A DNA stretch of 64,000 bases from Candidatus Saccharibacteria bacterium oral taxon 488 (GTDB lineage: Bacteria; Patescibacteriota; Saccharimonadia; Saccharimonadales; Saccharimonadaceae), in assembly GCA_013099015.1 (NCBI GenBank), contig CP039998.1:1-64000 (forward strand). Direction: 5' to 3'. The translations under genes and the position numbers were made by a program. The first letter of the stretch is position 1. Each line of letters opens with the position of its first letter. This document shows positions 42,265 to 51,259 of the stretch, piece by piece. The notes under the pieces were generated by a model. It saw nothing but the letters and a program-made list of their open reading frames with translations, made no database searches and had not been told where the DNA came from.

Positions 42265-42783
42265 TTTTTTACGACTCTGGCGGTACTTGGTGCGGCGATT
42301 GATAATCATAAGAGATGTTCCGCAGATGAAAAGTGGCGGCGCGCAGAATAGGTATACAAACTCTCCCAGTCCATCAGCTAGAAAGCAGTTACCTATGGAA
42401 AATCCGCTACCGCAACGCCCCGGAATACCCCATCCACCGATTGTCATGTCGAGGAGCATTATCAGTATTGCGAGGTAAAACAGGATGCCCGTTATGACAA
42501 GCGGCCAGCGATTGCGTAGGGCCTGATGGCGGGCGGTGATTGACCGGTCCGTTATCCCTATCATCAGCAAAGTGATAAGCATGGCCACCATGAACCACAT
42601 TGAGTCGTGCAGATAGTAATCATAATAATAGTCAGGCGGACCAAATTGGTCGGAGTTGAGCTTGTGTAGGTGGTCATTATGGGCAGTTGCAAGTACAAAA
42701 ACGAGAATTGTCAGACCGTAAATAAGCCAGCGCACAATGCGAGTGGCAATTGATTTTTTTGATGGAGCATTTTCAGTCATCAA
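42253..42783 (-). CDS. Four-helix membrane protein, unknown function
   Basis: A 176-residue protein with four hydrophobic helices (about 17-33, 60-78, 93-113, 140-160) and a Tyr-rich loop (GPPDYYYDYYLHD). A pair of cysteines (GRCGSGFSIGNC) lies in the third loop. Its start overlaps the MurF-like stop by 4 bases (ATGA), so it is co-translated with that gene. Family unknown. Confidence 0.7.
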   Translation of the reverse strand: MMTENAPSKKSIATRIVRWLIYGLTILVFVLATAHNDHLHKLNSDQFGPPDYYYDYYLHDSMWFMVAMLITLLMIGITDRSITARHQALRNRWPLVITGILFYLAILIMLLDMTIGGWGIPGRCGSGFSIGNCFLADGLGEFVYLFCAPPLFICGTSLMIINRRTKYRQSRKKLLR

Positions 42784-44066
42784 TGGTCGCTTTCAAAAAA
42801 TTGCCGTTTCTTTTCAAGCCACGCGTCTGACTGGCGGACGAGCTTTTGGCTGTCGGCGGGGTTTTTGAGGAGCGGCTTGATGGCTTCTTCGAGGTAGATG
42901 CCGCCCTGCGAGCCCTTGAAGAGGAAGGTGGTGTCTTTATTGGCCAGGCGAGCGAGGAGCTTGGCGGCCTCGGTGGCCTTGGCGAACGAAGTGACGGTGC
43001 AGCCCTTTTGCTGAGCAACTGGAGCGAGGAATTGCTCGGCCAAGCGGCCAACGGTGATAACGTGATCAAGCTGCTTTGGGTCGCATAGCGCGCCAACGGC
43101 GGCGTGTTCGGCAGCCGTGGTCTGGCCTAGCTCGTTCATGTCGCCAAGGACGGCGATCTTTGTTTTGGCGGGCAGCTGGTAGAGGGTTGCCAGGGCAGAT
43201 TTTACGGCAAGGGGGCTGGAATTATACGAGTCGTCGATGATGGTTGCGTCGTTGATGCCGGGCAAGATATTCATGCGGCCGCTGACTGGCGTGAAATTCT
43301 CGAGCATAGTCATCACGCATTCAATGTCAAGTCCAAGCTCTAACGCCACCGCCGCTGCGCCGCCGGCAACACGGAGTTGATGCGCGCCGACAACAGGAAT
43401 GATGAATGAACGCGAGGTTTGGTCGGCGTGGATGAGCCGGCACTGAAAGCCCTTGCCACTGGTAAATTTACCGATAGCTATCTGGTAGTCAGCGCCCGGC
43501 TCAGTGCCGTAGGAAATGACTTGGCCGCAATCAGCGAAGTCCACGAACTCGGGGCGAATGTCATCGCGGTTGTAGATCACTTTTTCGCTACATTCAGCGA
43601 GGGCAAATTCCTCTCGGGCGACAGTTTCTAGTGAGCCAAAAAACTCCATGTGCTCGGGTGCGATGGCGGTGACGATGGTGATGTCAGGGCGAATATAGCG
43701 GCCGAACGCAGCCATCTCGCCGGGATGGTCAACGCCAAATTCTTGGACGATAACGTTGATGTCATGCTGGCGACGGGCAGCGCGGCGGGCTCGCCTCAGG
43801 ACCGATAGCCAATTCCATACCGAGCGGGGATTCCGTGGTGAATCGACACCGAGGATTTCCAGCGGCGCGCTAAACTCGGCGTTGAAGTTGCCGCGGTTGG
43901 TGCGGACTTTATAACTGGAGTTTAGGACGCTGACGAGGGTTGATTTGGTAGTAGTTTTGCCGACGCTGCCAACGACGGCAACGAGCTTGATGTGCGGATT
44001 ATGCAGGAAGAACGTAGTGACAGAACGGGCGAGAATGCGCGAGATGAGGGTTTTGAAGAGTCTCAT
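42780..44066 (-). CDS. MurF-like Mur ligase lacking the N-terminal domain
   Basis: ATP-dependent ligase resembling MurF, which adds D-Ala-D-Ala to the UDP-MurNAc-tripeptide. The ATP loop VVGSVGKTTTK is at about residues 31-41, followed by TNRGNFNAEFSAPLEIL and TAIAPEHMEFFGS. The C-terminal part has IIDDSYNSSPLAVKSAL and AVLGDMNELG, as in MurF. As in the MurE-like protein, the N-terminal UDP-binding domain is missing: the P-loop begins about 75 residues earlier than in full MurF. A TGC TATACT -10 (44073-44078) lies 6 bases before ATG, so the mRNA is probably leaderless. Confidence 0.88.
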   Translation of the reverse strand: MRLFKTLISRILARSVTTFFLHNPHIKLVAVVGSVGKTTTKSTLVSVLNSSYKVRTNRGNFNAEFSAPLEILGVDSPRNPRSVWNWLSVLRRARRAARRQHDINVIVQEFGVDHPGEMAAFGRYIRPDITIVTAIAPEHMEFFGSLETVAREEFALAECSEKVIYNRDDIRPEFVDFADCGQVISYGTEPGADYQIAIGKFTSGKGFQCRLIHADQTSRSFIIPVVGAHQLRVAGGAAAVALELGLDIECVMTMLENFTPVSGRMNILPGINDATIIDDSYNSSPLAVKSALATLYQLPAKTKIAVLGDMNELGQTTAAEHAAVGALCDPKQLDHVITVGRLAEQFLAPVAQQKGCTVTSFAKATEAAKLLARLANKDTTFLFKGSQGGIYLEEAIKPLLKNPADSQKLVRQSDAWLEKKRQFFESDH

Positions 44067-44106
44067 GGATATAGTATAGCATTGACCGTGGGGTTAGTCA
44101 TATCTT

Positions 44107-44133
44107 CTAGCACTCGCCCTTGACGAGTGCTAA
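44107..44133 (+). promoter_or_regulatory. CIRCE operator (HrcA site) of groESL
   Basis: CTAGCACTC - 9 bases - GAGTGCTAA, one mismatch from the CIRCE consensus. HrcA binds this inverted repeat and represses chaperone genes until heat stress. It overlaps the -35 box of the groES promoter. hrcA itself is not in the window. Confidence 0.95.
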
Positions 44134-44149
44134 TTTGGTGCGGTACAAT
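44120..44149 (+). promoter_or_regulatory. Promoter of groES-groEL
   Basis: -35 TTGACG (44120-44125, inside CIRCE), 18-base spacer, -10 TACAAT (44144-44149). HrcA bound to CIRCE would block RNA polymerase. Confidence 0.8.
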
Positions 44150-44179
44150 GGGTGTATTGTTAACGAAATGGAGGATGAT

Positions 44180-44446
44180 ATGGATACACCTATTCAGCCT
44201 CTCGGTGACCGCGTGGTAGCGGTGCGCGAGGAGGCGAAGACACAGACGGCCAGCGGATTATATTTGCCGGACAATGCCAAGGAGAAGCCGGTGGTGGCTG
44301 AGGTCAAAGCAGTTGGCGGCGACGTCAAGAATGTGAAGGTGGGCGATCGAATATTGCACGATAGCTATAAATTTTCAGAAGTAAAAATTGACGGTACGGA
44401 ATATTTGATCGTCCGCGAGGAAGATATTTTAGCAACGGTTGTTTGA
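44180..44446 (+). CDS. groES: Co-chaperonin GroES
   Basis: An 88-residue chaperonin cap subunit. It shows the family pattern IQPLGDRVVA near the start, the mobile-loop region TASGLYLPDNAKEKP, and the ending VREEDILATVV. The start is set at 44180 because GGAGG lies 5 bases upstream; longer frames would begin inside the promoter and CIRCE element. It is 19 bases before groEL in the same operon. Confidence 0.97.
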   Translation: MDTPIQPLGDRVVAVREEAKTQTASGLYLPDNAKEKPVVAEVKAVGGDVKNVKVGDRILHDSYKFSEVKIDGTEYLIVREEDILATVV

Positions 44447-44465
44447 GAAAAGGGGAGTTTTTAGT

Positions 44466-46109
44466 ATGGCAAAAAAAGTTTTTTACGATGACGATGCGCG
44501 CGCTCGCGTGTTGGGTGGCGCCGAGGCGCTGTATAACGCAGTCAAGGTAACCTACGGACCAAAGGGTCGTAATGTGGTGATTGCCAAGGGGTTTGGCGGG
44601 CCGACGGTAACGCACGATGGCGTAACGGTGGCAGAAGGTATTGAGCTGCCAGAGAATGATGATGAGACGCTGGGCTACAAGGTTGGTGCGGATTTGATCA
44701 AACAAGCGGCCAAGAACCTGAACAAGCAGGCTGGTGACGGTACCACGACGGTGACGGTGCTGACCTATTCGATTTTGAAGGAGGCTAACCGGTTGATCGC
44801 GGCGGGACACAACCCGATGGAACTACGCAAAGGCATCGAGCAGGCTGGTGCAGAAATCGTCAAAGAGCTGAATAAATTAGCTGAGCCAATTGAGGGCAAG
44901 TCTGAGCGCGTGGCCGAGGTGGCAACCATTTCGGCGGGTGACGCGGAAATTGGCAAATTGATCGCTGGTGTCATCGAGAAAGTTGGCAAAGACGGCGTGG
45001 TGACAGTCGAGGCTGGCCAAGGTTTGGAGTTGGAGGCTGAGGTCGTTGAAGGCTTTAGCCTGGACAAGGGCTGGGTCAGTCCATTCTTCGTCACCGACAC
45101 TGGTCGGCAAGAGGCGGTGTATGAAAAACCAGCAATTTTGATCACCGATAAGAAAATTTCCAGCGTGCAAGAGTTCCTGCCGATGCTAGAGAAATTGGCA
45201 CAAAGCGGCAAGAAGGACGTGGTGTTGATCGCTGATGAAGTCGAAGGCGAGGCGCTGAGTATTTTGGTGCTGAATAAACTGAAGGGTGTATTTAACACCG
45301 TGGCGGTCAAGGCACCAAGCTTTGGCGACCGCCGTAAGGAGATTTTGCGCGACATCGCGGTACTGACCGGCGCAACAGTGATTTCTGAGGATCATGGTTT
45401 GACATTTGAGAATGCTGGCCTGGAGGTCTTGGGTTCGGCGCGCAAGGTGATTGTCGGTAAAGACGAAACCACTATCATTGAGGGCGCGGGCAAGCCATCT
45501 GGTGTTAAGGAGCGAATTGCTGAGATTAAGTCTCTGTCCGACAACGCCTCCAGCGAATACGAAAAAGAACAGTTCGACAAGCGAGCAGCTGCTCTGAGCG
45601 GCAAGGTAGCCGTCATCAAAGTCGGCGGTGCGACCGAGACGGAGATTGACGAAAAGAAATTCCGCGTGGACGACGCAGTCGCAGCGACCAAGGCAGCCTT
45701 GGCTGAGGGAATCGTTGCTGGCGGTGGCGTCACCTTGGTGAATTTGGCTGGCGGCCTGAAAGTGAGCGGTGCAGACAGTATCGCGGCTGGCCGGCAGATT
45801 CTGAAGGACGCCCTGAAGCAGCCGTTCCTGCAGATTATGCGTAACGCTGGCTTGAACGCCGACGCACTCCTGGCGCAAGTCGAGGCGGGTAAAGCAGGCT
45901 TTGGCGTTAATGTGATGAAGCCTGAGAACGAATTGGTGGATGTCAAAAAAGCTGGCGTCATCGACCCAGCGCGCGTCACCAAGGAAGCGGTGCAGAACGC
46001 GGTATCCATCGCCTCAACTGCAGCAACCATGGGTGCACTGGTCGTCGACGTACCAGAGCCAGAAGCTCCAGCTGCGCCTGGCGGCATGCCGGGCATGGGG
46101 ATGATGTAA
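44466..46109 (+). CDS. groEL: Chaperonin GroEL
   Basis: A 547-residue ATP-dependent folding chamber subunit. It has the conserved MAKKVFYDDDARARVLGG start, TYGPKGRNVV, the ATP motif DGTTTVTVLTYSIL, the substrate-binding apical domain, and the hydrophobic Gly-Met tail (GGMPGMGMM). The start is set at 44466 after AAAAGGGGAG. A strong terminator follows within 25 bases. Controlled with groES by the CIRCE element. Confidence 0.98.
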   Translation: MAKKVFYDDDARARVLGGAEALYNAVKVTYGPKGRNVVIAKGFGGPTVTHDGVTVAEGIELPENDDETLGYKVGADLIKQAAKNLNKQAGDGTTTVTVLTYSILKEANRLIAAGHNPMELRKGIEQAGAEIVKELNKLAEPIEGKSERVAEVATISAGDAEIGKLIAGVIEKVGKDGVVTVEAGQGLELEAEVVEGFSLDKGWVSPFFVTDTGRQEAVYEKPAILITDKKISSVQEFLPMLEKLAQSGKKDVVLIADEVEGEALSILVLNKLKGVFNTVAVKAPSFGDRRKEILRDIAVLTGATVISEDHGLTFENAGLEVLGSARKVIVGKDETTIIEGAGKPSGVKERIAEIKSLSDNASSEYEKEQFDKRAAALSGKVAVIKVGGATETEIDEKKFRVDDAVAATKAALAEGIVAGGGVTLVNLAGGLKVSGADSIAAGRQILKDALKQPFLQIMRNAGLNADALLAQVEAGKAGFGVNVMKPENELVDVKKAGVIDPARVTKEAVQNAVSIASTAATMGALVVDVPEPEAPAAPGGMPGMGMM

Positions 46110-46129
46110 GCCTCTTACTTCTACCAGTA

Positions 46130-46158
46130 AAATGTCCCGTTTGGTGCGGGACATTTTA
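46130..46158 (+). terminator. Terminator after groEL
   Basis: Perfect 10-bp stem AAATGTCCCG/CGGGACATTT with a 7-base loop and a following TATATTA tract. Confidence 0.88.
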
Positions 46159-46223
46159 TATTACTTGTGTGAGTATTTAATGACTTTGAGTTCGTTGCTA
46201 GATTGTCCTTACGGCTGCAGTTC

Positions 46224-46679
46224 TCAGCCCTGCGACAAGAAATCAATTTCCTTGATAATATCAAGCAGCGCCTGGGCTTTGCGGGTTTCGTCGGGGATGG
46301 CGATGGCAGCTTCGTGTGCTGGGGCGATTAGCGAGGTGTCGTCAGTCGAGCGCAGTAGCAGGAGGTAGGTGTCGAACTTTTCCTCGGGCGAGACGTTGAG
46401 TTTGCCGACCAGTGGCCGAAGCTCGCTAAGGGCATTTTGCTTGATATCATCAAGCGACATATCGGTCGGCGTGGTATATGACCGACTAGTGCTGTCGGTG
46501 GTTGGTCGTGATGTTGGTGCGGCGCCGGTCTGTGGCTTGGTTGGGCGGCTGGTCGTGTCAGCGTCTTGGGTGCCGGTCTCTTCAAAACGTAGATTGTCAT
46601 CACTGCCACCAGAGACACCCGCCAGCACGTTGGCTAGATCTTGATCGCTGTTGACTTGTCCGCTGTCTTGAATTGTCAT
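46224..46679 (-). CDS. Acidic soluble protein, unknown function
   Basis: A 151-residue hydrophilic protein. The first 75 residues are low-complexity, rich in Asp, Thr, Ser and Pro and probably disordered (TTSRPTKPQTGAAPTSRPTT). The C-terminal half (about 75-150) is helical (SLDDIKQNALSELRPLVGKL, then ALLDIIKEIDFLSQG). AAGAGGTGGG stands before the ATG. It is divergent from the sugar isomerase gene. No known domain recognised. Confidence 0.72.
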   Translation of the reverse strand: MTIQDSGQVNSDQDLANVLAGVSGGSDDNLRFEETGTQDADTTSRPTKPQTGAAPTSRPTTDSTSRSYTTPTDMSLDDIKQNALSELRPLVGKLNVSPEEKFDTYLLLLRSTDDTSLIAPAHEAAIAIPDETRKAQALLDIIKEIDFLSQG

Positions 46680-46756
46680 ACCCCACCTCTTTTCACATTA
46701 CGATTATGCTTGCTTTCTATGCTATACTGTAACACAGGAAAAGGAGGAATTTCAAG

Positions 46757-47794
46757 ATGCTTGACGATAAAAATCTTTTAGCGCAGCGTGATCCGGGTAG
46801 TACACGAACGAGCGCAGTGGCAGTGACGACGCAGACGGACTTTGCGGCCGAAGTAGAGTTACCGGCGATCCCTGGTGAAGTAACCAGTGTGGTGCTGGCG
46901 GGTATGGGCGGCTCGGCGCTGGCGGCGGATATGGTCAAGGTGCTGACAGCTGATCAGGTCACGGTGCCACTTGAAGTGACAAAGGGTTATCAGTTGCCGA
47001 ATTTTGTGAATGAAAAAACACTGGTTATTGCTATCAGCCACTCGGGCAACACCGAGGAGACGATGAGCTGTTATCAGCAGGCTCGTGAGCGTGGCTGTCA
47101 GTTGGCGGTGATGGCGACGGGTGGGAAATTGTTTGCGGCGGCCGAGGCGGACAACGTGCCGCGGGTGCGTGTCCCGTCGGGTGGCCAGCCGCGGATGTCA
47201 ACGATTTATCATTTGCGCGGGCTGCTAAAGCTGCTCAGCCAGTTTGAAGTGATCGACGATAGCCTGTACCACGCGGTCGCAGCCAGTGGTGTGTGGCTGA
47301 AAGACCAACTGAGCCAGTGGGCCGAGGAGGTACCGACGGCAGATAATTATGCTAAGCAACTGGCGCTCAAACTGATTGGCTCGACTCAGGTGTTTTATGC
47401 GGGCGAATTGACATGGCCGTTAGCGTATAAGTGGAAGATTAGCTTTAACGAGTCGGCGAAAAACGTGGCGTTTTGGAACCAATATCCGGAGTTCAGCCAC
47501 AATGAGTTCATCGGCTGGTCATCACATCCAGTCGATAAGCCGTATAAGGTCGTGGATTTTCGGAGCAGCCTTGAGCGTTCGCGAATTCGGGAGCGGATGG
47601 AGCTGACCGATCGGTTGCTATCGGGTATGCGCCCGAAGGCCGAAGTAGTCGAGCTACAGGGCGAGACGCTGCTTGAGCAGCTGCTGTGGGGGCTGGCGCT
47701 GGGTGAGATTGTCAGTATTTACGCGGGCATTCTCAACGGGGTCAATCCAGAGCCAGTGGCGCTGGTTGAGCAGTTAAAGAAAGAATTGTCGTAA
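46757..47794 (+). CDS. Bifunctional phosphoglucose/phosphomannose isomerase
   Basis: A 345-residue SIS-domain enzyme of the bacterial bifunctional PGI/PMI type, interconverting glucose-6-P or mannose-6-P with fructose-6-P. It has GMGGSALAADMVK (about 50-62), AISHSGNTEETMSCYQQ (sugar-phosphate loop), and the C-terminal PGI_C part with NESAKNVAFWNQYPEFSHNE. A good ribosome site (AAGGAGG) and a TATACT -10 lie upstream. A terminator follows. Supplies fructose-6-P or glucose-6-P for central carbon use and envelope sugars. Confidence 0.92.
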   Translation: MLDDKNLLAQRDPGSTRTSAVAVTTQTDFAAEVELPAIPGEVTSVVLAGMGGSALAADMVKVLTADQVTVPLEVTKGYQLPNFVNEKTLVIAISHSGNTEETMSCYQQARERGCQLAVMATGGKLFAAAEADNVPRVRVPSGGQPRMSTIYHLRGLLKLLSQFEVIDDSLYHAVAASGVWLKDQLSQWAEEVPTADNYAKQLALKLIGSTQVFYAGELTWPLAYKWKISFNESAKNVAFWNQYPEFSHNEFIGWSSHPVDKPYKVVDFRSSLERSRIRERMELTDRLLSGMRPKAEVVELQGETLLEQLLWGLALGEIVSIYAGILNGVNPEPVALVEQLKKELS

Positions 47795-47815
47795 GTCAGT
47801 TTGATCTAGAACATG

Positions 47816-47852
47816 AAAAGCGGCGCCCGGGGAGCGGGGCGTCGCTTTTATT
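47816..47852. terminator. Terminator between the isomerase and the ABC permease
   Basis: A 13-bp stem (AAAAGCGGCGCCC with GGGCGTCGCTTTT, one G-T pair), T-rich on both sides, between convergent genes. Confidence 0.82.
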
Positions 47853-47889
47853 TTAGAGCCCATTGAAGGTCGTGGCGGATTTGTGTGAA

Positions 47890-49107
47890 TTAGTGGCGCA
47901 GGCTTTCGATTGGGTCTTTACCAGCAGCGCGGCTGGCTGGATAGATGCCAAAGAGCATACCGATGATGAGCGCTCCGCCGATGGTTAGGGCGGCTGCTTG
48001 CCATTCAAGAACCGGAGTGAAAGGTAGGTACATACCGAGGAGGAATGACGCGCCGAGACCGATAACGTAGCCGAGAATGCCGCCAAATAGACCGATGATG
48101 GCTGATTCGATGAGGAATTGGGCGACGATAGTGCGGTTGGTGGCGCCAACGGCTTTACGGATACCGACCTCGCGCTGGCGTTCGGCAACCGAAACCAGCA
48201 TGATGTTAGTGATGCCGATGCCGCCGACCAGTAGCGAGATGCCGGCGATGACCGCCATAGCTGTTGATAGTGCGTTCACCAGGTGTGAATTCGGTGCGGT
48301 GATGGCTTGACCGACCAAGGTGTGGTAGTCGGTATCGCCCTGATGCTGCTGGGCGAGGACTTTTTTGGCGGCATCAATTTTGGTTTGCAGCGCCGTACCG
48401 TTGTCGGCGGTGATGAGGATTTGCTGGATCTGGGCGGTGTTTTGGGTGAACTTTTTGCTGACGGCCAGCGGCAGGATGATGGAGCGATTAAAATCAACAC
48501 CGAGGTAACTAGGCGCAGTTTCCGGCTCGTCGAGGACGCCGACGACTGTCAGTGTCTCGCCGCGGAGCTTGAGGACGCTGCCGAGGGATTTTTCAGTACC
48601 GAATAGGTCAATTGACAGCTGCTTGCCGATCACGACGCCGTTGGCCTCGTCGATGAATTGTCCTTCGCGCAACTTGAGGCCGGCGAGTTTCGCCAGTTCG
48701 CCTGAGCTACCGATAACGGTGGTGCGCTCTAGTTTAGTCTTGCCGTCCGGTGTCGATATATTCGTGCGAAACGTTGCCAGCGGTGCGGCGCTGTTGTTGG
48801 TCGCCTTGGCAATTTCTCGGGCGTCCTGCTCGGTCAGTGTGTTCACCATTTGGGCGGCGTGTCCGGAGCTGAGTGACAGCAATGAATCTGGCCGCGCCTC
48901 GCTACCAGACCGAATTAGCGCAGTAGTGTCAGAGATCTTGGCGGACTGATCGCCAAACAGGCGACTCGTACCAGTCAGCAGTGATAGGATAATGGTGATG
49001 CTGGCGATGCCGACCATGATGCCAAAAATCGACAAGTAGGTGCGGACTTTATTTGATTTGAGCGATTCAGTCGCGTTCTCGAAGTGATTATTGAGGAGCA
49101 TTTTCAT
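47890..49107 (-). CDS. MacB/FtsX-type ABC transporter permease
   Basis: A 405-residue permease. One transmembrane helix near the N-terminus (about 20-47) precedes a large extracytoplasmic MacB_PCD-like domain (about 50-270). Three C-terminal helices follow, with the family motif VAERQREVGIRKAVGATNRTI between them. MacB-like proteins are mechanotransmitters that export peptides, lipoproteins or drugs rather than form a simple channel. Its ATG overlaps the ATPase stop by 4 bases, so both subunits are made together. Confidence 0.92.
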   Translation of the reverse strand: MKMLLNNHFENATESLKSNKVRTYLSIFGIMVGIASITIILSLLTGTSRLFGDQSAKISDTTALIRSGSEARPDSLLSLSSGHAAQMVNTLTEQDAREIAKATNNSAAPLATFRTNISTPDGKTKLERTTVIGSSGELAKLAGLKLREGQFIDEANGVVIGKQLSIDLFGTEKSLGSVLKLRGETLTVVGVLDEPETAPSYLGVDFNRSIILPLAVSKKFTQNTAQIQQILITADNGTALQTKIDAAKKVLAQQHQGDTDYHTLVGQAITAPNSHLVNALSTAMAVIAGISLLVGGIGITNIMLVSVAERQREVGIRKAVGATNRTIVAQFLIESAIIGLFGGILGYVIGLGASFLLGMYLPFTPVLEWQAAALTIGGALIIGMLFGIYPASRAAGKDPIESLRH

Positions 49108-50261
49108 GACTTTTTCGTAGCTTTCCGTTCTTTTTTGGCTGGTTTCTTCGTTGATTTGGCGGCATCGGTTTTTGCATCGTCGGCTTTATCGGATTTAGGG
49201 GTGAGTTGCTTGTCGGTTGGCGCGCTAGAACTTTTCGCAGTATTAGGGTCAGCTGATTTTTTACTCTGTTCAGTATCGGTTTTTGTGGTCTTTGCGGTTG
49301 TTTTGGTTGAAGTGGCGCCAAGCGGTCGCTTTGGCGGGAGGTCATCCGGGGATTTCACTGGGCTAGCAGGTTTGTCGGGAGTAGTCGCCATGGCCGGCTG
49401 TTCAGCCATTTGCTTCTCGGGAGTGGTCTTTGTTGGCTCGGTTGGCTTGGCTTTTTCCTCCGACTCATCGTTTGCGTCTTTGGCGGTTGCTGTATGTGAT
49501 GGAGTTGATTTAGCTGGAGTTGCTGGCTGGTCATCGCCGCCCAGCTTTTGCTTAAAGATCTTCTTGATATGGTGCGTATCGGTATCAATGCGCCCATCGA
49601 GCATAGAAATCACCCGGCTGGCATAGGACAACAGCTCTGGATTGTGCGTCACCATGATAATCGTGTTGCCTCGGCGGTGAATATCGGACAGCTCCTCCAT
49701 GATGATGTGGCTGGACTTGGAGTCGAGGTTGCCGGTTGGCTCGTCGGCCAGGATAATTGACGGACTGTTGACCAGTGCTCGGGCGATTGCCACGCGCTGA
49801 ACCTGGCCGCCGGATAGCTGATGTGGCAGATAATATTCGCGCTCGCCCAGATGGAAGTTGCGTAAAATCCGGCTGGCTTCTTGGAGGCGCTTGGTTTTGC
49901 TGATGCCTTTGTAGGTGAGCGGCAGGGCAACATTATCAATCACCGTCAGGCGCGGGATGAGATTGAAATGTTGAAAAATAAAGCCGATATCGCGCGAACG
50001 AATTGTGGCGTGGTGGGTCGCCGTCAGATCCTCGACTGATTTATTGTCGAGGTAATATTCGCCCTCTGACGGATGGTCGAGCAATCCGAGGATGTTGAGT
50101 AGGGTCGTCTTGCCGCAACCGGATGGGCCAACGATGGCGATAAACTCGCCCTTTTTGACCTCGAGATTGACGTTGTCCAGCGCCACCTGCTCGGCGTCAC
50201 CGAAGCCAAATCGTTTCGTTACATTAGTAAGTTTAATTCGCGTTGAAGGATCGTTCATCAT
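49104..50261 (-). CDS. ABC transporter ATPase with long disordered C-terminal tail
   Basis: ATP-binding partner of the MacB-like permease. The 385-residue protein has Walker A GPSGCGKTT, the signature LSGGQVQRVAIARAL, Walker B IILADEPTGNLDS and the H-loop MVTHNPE within residues 1-235, typical of LolD/MacB-type ATPases. Residues 240-385 are a low-complexity tail rich in Lys, Thr, Ala and Pro, which standard family members lack. The gene starts at 50261 (MMNDPS; the second Met is also possible). Confidence 0.93.
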   Translation of the reverse strand: MMNDPSTRIKLTNVTKRFGFGDAEQVALDNVNLEVKKGEFIAIVGPSGCGKTTLLNILGLLDHPSEGEYYLDNKSVEDLTATHHATIRSRDIGFIFQHFNLIPRLTVIDNVALPLTYKGISKTKRLQEASRILRNFHLGEREYYLPHQLSGGQVQRVAIARALVNSPSIILADEPTGNLDSKSSHIIMEELSDIHRRGNTIIMVTHNPELLSYASRVISMLDGRIDTDTHHIKKIFKQKLGGDDQPATPAKSTPSHTATAKDANDESEEKAKPTEPTKTTPEKQMAEQPAMATTPDKPASPVKSPDDLPPKRPLGATSTKTTAKTTKTDTEQSKKSADPNTAKSSSAPTDKQLTPKSDKADDAKTDAAKSTKKPAKKERKATKKS

Positions 50262-50333
50262 TGCTTTTTATTATAGACAAAAAGCCGCTCCGGTTGCAAC
50301 CGCTAGCGGACTTTCTGTTATAATATGCATCAC

Positions 50334-50425
50334 GGAAGGATGCAGGAGTGGTTGAACTGGCACGCCTGGAAAGTGTGTAGGCTCTTCACGGGGTCTCCGG
50401 GGTTCGAATCCCCGTCCTTCCGCCA
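50334..50425 (+). tRNA. tRNA-Ser (GGA)
   Basis: Long-variable-arm tRNA. Acceptor GGAAGGA/TCCTTCC, anticodon stem CACGC/GTGTG with loop CTGGAAA gives GGA. CCA is encoded at 50423-50425. A TGT TATAAT -10 box is at 50319-50324. Confidence 0.95.
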
Positions 50426-50458
50426 GAGTGATACTTATTTCTCAGCGCCATCAATAGA

Positions 50459-51259
50459 ATGGAAATTATGATCCTACCAAAACTCGTTACATTCCACAAT
50501 GAAGCAAACGTTGGCGTCTTTTTGCGTGGGATTCATTCGATTGGGAATGGATGGTGGTATGCCCAAGGGCAGTCGGGAATCGACGACTGCTACTGGAACT
50601 ACGCTTACCGCGTTGATGGGAGGGCACCTTCGAAGGGGGACATGGCGCAGATATCCACCTACTGTAGGCAGTACGGATATCCTCTCAACATCTGGACTAC
50701 GGATTCGCTTAACGACATGTCCTTTTCTCTGGAATCTCGTGAAGCATGGATGGTCTTGGTCAACAACACTGCGCTAACAGGCTATTCCACCACCGATTCC
50801 TCGGGAGCTTCCATCACGATCGTGGCTCGGCCCGATAAGGATATGCTGATGGTCTTCGAGGCTGCGTATGGCACTCCCGACGAGGATGGTGGGGAGATTG
50901 GCTATTCTGGGCTACCCTTTGCATATGTGCGGTCGTATGCACAACAGGAGCCCAAGCATCCGTTGATTCATGCTGTACATAGCAAGGTTACGGTAGACGG
51001 TCGGTGTGTCGCAGTCGGCTCGGCCCTGATTGGGCCAGATGTTGGGGCGATCTACTCGGTAGGAACAGCCCCTGATTCCAGAAGAAAAGGTTACGGCTCT
51101 CTTGCTACAAAAGCAATAGTGCGTGAGGTAAACGCGCGGTTTAAGCACGACAATCCTACAATTCTGCTGCAGACTGAAGCGGACTCTCCAGTGGAGGAGA
51201 TGTACTCGTCTCTAGGGTTTGAAAGAGTGACTTGTGGAAATTTGTACGGTGGTCAATGA
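50459..51259 (+). CDS. GNAT-family N-acetyltransferase
   Basis: A 266-residue protein whose C-terminal third is a GNAT domain, with the acetyl-CoA loop RRKGYGS preceded by YSVGTAPD and followed by MYSSLGFERV. The N-terminal half is unassigned. The start is at ATG 50459 or at 50468 (MILPKL); there is no strong ribosome site. It sits directly downstream of tRNA-Ser(GGA) and overlaps the deaminase gene. The position after a tRNA and the pairing with a deaminase suggest an acquired cassette, but no integrase or attachment repeat is visible. Confidence 0.82.
   Translation: MEIMILPKLVTFHNEANVGVFLRGIHSIGNGWWYAQGQSGIDDCYWNYAYRVDGRAPSKGDMAQISTYCRQYGYPLNIWTTDSLNDMSFSLESREAWMVLVNNTALTGYSTTDSSGASITIVARPDKDMLMVFEAAYGTPDEDGGEIGYSGLPFAYVRSYAQQEPKHPLIHAVHSKVTVDGRCVAVGSALIGPDVGAIYSVGTAPDSRRKGYGSLATKAIVREVNARFKHDNPTILLQTEADSPVEEMYSSLGFERVTCGNLYGGQ

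Noticed and set aside
45186..46096. Two long antisense frames across groEL (234 and 230 codons)
   Set aside because: They mirror highly conserved groEL codons; no start signals or domain features support them.
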